Origin: Saccopteryx bilineata
Lineage: Eukaryota > Chordata > Mammalia > Chiroptera > Emballonuridae
Direction: 5' to 3'
NCBI RefSeq assembly: GCF_036850765.1
Contig: NC_089493.1
Span: forward strand, 168,731,140 to 168,795,139
DNA length: 64,000 bases
The notes beneath the pieces were generated by a model. The model ran no database searches and was not told where the DNA came from. It was given only the letters and a program-made list of their open reading frames with translations. The translations under genes were made by a program, and so were the position numbers. Shown here in pieces: positions 60,039 to 64,000 of the stretch (its first letter is position 1; every line of letters starts with the position of its first letter).

Positions 60039-61574
60039 CTATAAGCAACATAAATTGGAGGAAAAAAATTCAAGAAGGACCCGAAACATTTTTAAACCTT
60101 CTAAACTATCTTAAAATTGGAGCAACTGTCCTACTGAGGCAGCCCTAAATATTATTTGAATCAAGACAAGTCCAAAAAGAGTCAAAACAGAGCTGAGGCC
60201 AGAGACCATACAGGTCTCATCATTAACTTGTGTCAGTAATTTAACTTTATTTTTCCCTCCAGCACTGGCCCTAAACAGTGGCTTTTATACATTCAAGTCA
60301 CACACTTTTCTTTGTTCCGTAGGAAACATAAACACTCAGCTGCACATGCCAAGCGATGACCTTTTCTGACTGCCCACTTATCCCTGAATTAGCTCAAGGG
60401 TTACTGATTTGTTGGTACACATGGAATTATGAATGTGACATCTTCAAAGAATGGGTTTGAGACAATGGCACACATACTGCCACCTTCTCTATATCTCACT
60501 GTATATGCAGATACCTACAGAAAAGCACCGTGGCTGAACCAGCTTAAAAAAAAGGAAGATAACATGATTGCCCTATTCCCTAATAATAAAGTCTAGTAAA
60601 ACTACAAATACATTGGTAGATGAGGAAAATCAAGTTATGAGAGGATGTAAAAAAAACTGAATCACAAGTGAGATTCAAGATCAAAAACAACTCCGTAACC
60701 ATCAGTTTCAACCCTAGATGTGTATTTATTGAATTGTGACCATTTACTATAATTTGTAGTATAACTGCTGCTAATTACTTGAATAAAGGTGACAAAAACC
60801 CCAAAACACCACACATTCCTACCTTTAACTACAACAGTAACATTTCTAAATATCTTACTCCATTCTTGGACCTGAAGTCCTCTCTCTACTTAGTAACTCA
60901 AGCTTGATGGAGAGCTTCTGCCAATTCCACTGCTATTCCCACATCTGTGGATGACCCCTCTGACACTGATCGCTCAGCACCCTCCCCTCCTGTCCACACC
61001 ACCACACGGCCTCAGTGCTGCCTGCCCTCCCTCCGGCCTGACCCGCCACAGGCTTCTCCTTCCCTCCCACCCAGCGCACTGCTCGCACTCTCTCTGCCCA
61101 GCATGGCTGAAAGTCTCTGGGCCCCTCCACGGTACAGTACAGGCCAATGTGGCCCACAACCCGGTTCTTCTTTCTCCAATCATGTCTTCCTGCTCCTCTC
61201 CAGCCACCATTTGGCTGCTTTATCACCTTAGAGTTCCTGTGTTCTTCAAGTATCTAGAGGTGAGTGGAGTGTCATCCACTAGGGCTTTTCTGGTCTGTGA
61301 CAACCTCTAGGTTCCCTTACACACTGCCATGTGTCACTTCACACAGGTGACCCTATGATACCTTTCAGTGTATGTTTCTTTCAATAATTCCTTTTAGGTA
61401 GGATCCAGCATCTTGTTCGGTGTCCAGTATATGTTTGTATCTTCATCCCTTCTGCAAAAGAATTTGAGGCAGCTAACCTGATAGATATTTATGAGTGTAT
61501 ACCAGAATACAGGCGTCAGCTCCCTGCCATGCCAGCTCTTCAGTTACACACACTCTCCCCTGCATCCTATCCAC

Positions 61575-61715
61575 AAACCTATCAGGGGTACTATGGCACT
61601 GTCTCACAGAATAGGAAACTGAGATTTAGAGAAGTTGGCTTACCTAAGGAGACGTAGTAACTAACAAAGTCAGGATTTAAACTCAGGTATTTCTGACACC
61701 AAGATCAACATTCTC
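61575..61715 (-). mobile_element. MIR remnant
   Basis: Reverse-complement MIR text: CAGAATAGGAAACTGAGATTTAGAGAAGTTGG through AGTCAGGATTTAAACTCAGG to CAACATTCTCAACCAG. Confidence 0.75.
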
Positions 61716-62157
61716 AACCAGTATCCCCCCCTTCCCTAACATAAAGTGTCAAAGTCCAGGTGGACTGAGGTCTTCAAATGAGGAACAGAGCTTTCTACCC
61801 TGCAGGCTGTGAGCTGCCGTCTCAGTGACACACAGTGGAAGGGAGCGAGTTCCCCATGCCTGCGTTCAGCCATGATCTATACATCAAGGTTTTCATCCAA
61901 GTAAGGGCAGCCAGAACAGGTCCAACTGGTAAACACCGTTGCCTTAAAACTGTGCAACTGTCTGTATTAGGCTAAATTTTCAAATGACCCACAAACTAAT
62001 GTATATCTTTTATTGCAGGATTAGCACAATTCCTAAGTTACTACACAAAGATGTCTGTAAAATCAAACAATGCAAAATAGTTTTACCTTCATATTTATAT
62101 TAGTGTAAAAGTAAGGAGCAAACCCCTCAGAACCAAGCACAACTTGATGCAAGGCCA

Positions 62158-62170
62158 CCCCCCCCCCCCC
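62158..62170. repeat. Poly(C) tract
   Basis: Thirteen C in a row in NR3C1 intron 2, read as a G run in the transcript. Confidence 0.95.
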
Positions 62171-62599
62171 AGTCACAGCGCGGGCCTCAGCTCTCAGACT
62201 CTCACATCACTGGGAGCGCCCCTTGCTGTTGCTGTCATGCCCGTCTACCAGACGAATATTTTTATTTTTCTGTTTACATTTCCCAGGTTTTGACGACGCT
62301 CTCACTTCATACCCTGGTTCCTGAAGACTCACTGAAACAAGTTAAGGGAATACTTTTAAGTGTTTAAGAGAGAGTGAAAACACCAGGAAACTTGTCTGTA
62401 GGAGAAGAAGGAAGACAGTCCTTAGAGTGCCGTGAAAGGGACACCTGCAGCACGGCAGTTAGAGGAGTCACCTGAGACCTAACGGGTTTTCAGAGCTGAC
62501 ACGGAGCACTCCCACCACAGTCAGAGCCATACTGGAAACAAACGGACTGACCTTTCATTTTATATGCCTAAGCTCCACGGCTAGGTTCTTCAGTAGTTA

Positions 62600-62760
62600 T
62601 CTCTCACAGAACGCTTACTACTAGCCCATTTGACAGATGAGAATACAGAAATTAAGCCACGTGTTTTCCCAAAGTCAGCTCAGCACACTGGACTTTGAAT
62701 TTGGCACTGCCTGATTCCAAAACCCATGGTCCTTACGCTCACGACTGTGTTGCCTGGCAG
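62600..62760 (-). mobile_element. MIR remnant
   Basis: Reverse-complement MIR text: CCCATTTGACAGATGAGAATACAG, then CACTGCCTGATTCC, then CCATGGTCCTTACGCTCACGACTG. Confidence 0.7.
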
Positions 62761-62857
62761 GGACCTGCAGGGTTAGCTCTGCTCAGCCTGAGTTTTTAAA
62801 ATTCTAAGCCATCAAGTAGACAGTCTTGAAGAAAGTTAAACATCAAAAATAATCCTG

Positions 62858-63251
62858 CCCTGGCCGGTTGGCTCAGCGGTAGAGTATCGGCCTGGCGTGC
62901 GGGGGACCCGGGTTAGATTCCCGGCCAGGGCACATAGGAGAAGCGCCCATTTGCTTCTCCACCCCTCCGCTGCGCCTTCCTCTCTGTCTCTCTCTTCCCC
63001 TCCCGTAGCCAAGGCTCCATTGGAGCAAAGATGGCCCGGGCTCTGGGGATGGCTCCTTGGCCTCTGCCCCAGGCGCTAGAGTGGCTCTGGTCACGGCAGA
63101 GCGATGCCCTGGCGCCCCCTGGTGGGCAGAGCCTCGCCCCTGGTGGGCGTGCCGGGTGGATCCCGGTCGGGCGCATGCGGGAGTCTGTCTGACTGTCTCT
63201 CCCTGTTTCCAGCTTCAGAAAAAAATACAAAAAAAAAAAAAAAAAAAAAAA
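62858..63251 (+). mobile_element. Long composite bat SINE, family A
   Basis: A near-complete copy with the head GCCCTGGCCGGTTGGCTCAG, B-box-like GGTTAGATTCCC, body and a long A-tail (63229-63251). Target duplication AATCCTG flanks it. It lies in intron 2, antisense to NR3C1. Confidence 0.92.
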
Positions 63252-63864
63252 AATCCTGTCTTCTATCCTTGGCATCACAATGGAGTATAAATGGTCTATA
63301 ATTAAATGATACGAGAGTATACAGGTCACTTCTAATTTCTTTAGATTCTTGTTATAGTGACTTAAATCTTAAATGAACATCTTATCATTCTAAATTATTA
63401 AAATAATGCCACACTAGCCATGAAGTACCAAATTAACATGAAGACCATGTATCAAAACTGTGAATAGAAACAGGAGTGTTCTGTATGTCCCGAGTCCCAG
63501 TTTTGCTTCTTAGACGCTCTGAAGCAGTTATGTTTCACTAACATATTAGAACTTAGAATATTTTGAGATGCATTCGATTTTTCTGAGATATACTGCTCCA
63601 CTAAAATATCCAGCTGGGGATATAAAATGTGAATGATAATTTTTGTACTGTTTTGGAAAATGCCTTAACAATTTAAGTAAAGTGAACTTAATGTTATACA
63701 GCCCTAACTAGAAAGGAACTGTCTAGCCATACTACCTTTTCTTCTTCACATTATCATTTTTATGGGTGGAAGATTTATATTTATTGACTAGAAAAAAATA
63801 TGGGTATAAACTAACATGTCAACTGATGCTGGAAAGACTGATACAGCCAAAGTGGGTTTTTTTT

Positions 63865-64000
63865 TTGGTTGTTTTGTTTTTTTAATTGAGAGGCAGGGAG
63901 GCAGAGAGACAGACTCCCACATGCACCCGACCAGGATCCACCCAGCAAGCCCCATGGGGCTATGCTCCGCCCATCTGGGGTATTGATCGAGTAACTGAGC
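63865..64000 (-). mobile_element. Family A SINE, older variant, cut by the window end
   Basis: The stretch GAGAGACAGACTCCCACATG through CGACCAGGATCCACC to CCATCTGGGG is the 3' part of a family A SINE in reverse complement. The head lies beyond the window. Confidence 0.8.

Larger units (their letters stand above)
54047..64000 (-). other. NR3C1: NR3C1 intron 2, 3' part
   Basis: Sequence upstream of the exon 3 acceptor contains no exon 2 coding sequence, so exon 2 lies outside the window. It carries a hAT miniature element (56283-56610), a second hAT remnant (59824-60038), MER5A, several MIRs, and SINEs at 62858-63251 and 63865-64000. Bases 54060-55630, 56830-59160 and 60046-61570 hold nothing I can name. 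A 13-base C tract lies at 62158-62170. Confidence 0.85.

Noticed and set aside
62858..62935. tRNA-like sequence with A and B boxes
   Set aside because: It is the head of a SINE, followed by the SINE body and an A-tail, and it recurs in many copies. It is not a functional tRNA gene.

Overview
The window is mammalian nuclear DNA, almost certainly from a bat. Most likely it is a horseshoe-bat-type (rhinolophoid) genome. This rests on two tRNA-headed SINE families, each present in many copies, plus L1 remnants, MIR, L2 and MER5A fossils and recent-looking hAT miniature elements. The only protein-coding gene is NR3C1, the glucocorticoid receptor, on the minus strand. Exons 3 to 9 and the whole 3' UTR are present. 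Exon 2 (N-terminal domain) and the promoters lie beyond base 64000. All seven exons have clean AG/GT boundaries, and exons 3 to 9 join in frame to give the DNA-binding domain, hinge and ligand-binding domain of the alpha receptor.

Layout by region. Bases 1-22870 are intergenic DNA beyond the 3' end of NR3C1. They hold an HMGN1 processed pseudogene (659-2560) split by a retroviral LTR, then about 17 kb of nested L1, SINE and hAT insertions. Bases 22871-26974 are exon 9 with a roughly 4 kb 3' UTR. Exon 8 is at 27511-27668 and a 10 kb L1-filled intron 7 follows to 37733. Exon 7 is at 37734-37864. Exons 6 and 5 sit close together (42193-42337 and 42451-42729). Exon 4 is at 47998-48114 and exon 3 at 53883-54046. 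Bases 54047-64000 are part of intron 2.

What stands out. (1) The 3' part of the exon 5 coding sequence is a sharply bounded GC- and CpG-rich patch inside an AT-rich gene. (2) There is a cluster of replacements in the ligand-binding domain at human positions 616-638, including I628V at the dimer surface and C638F beside the steroid-contact residues. (3) The segment matching the human GR-beta exon is present in the 3' UTR but has no AG acceptor at the expected place. (4) Several insertions are nested or unusual, including two that consist only of a poly(A)-like tail between target-site duplications.

I found no CRISPR array, operon or novel multi-gene system. Comparisons with the human receptor and with repeat consensus sequences are from memory. 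Coordinates of old repeats are approximate.
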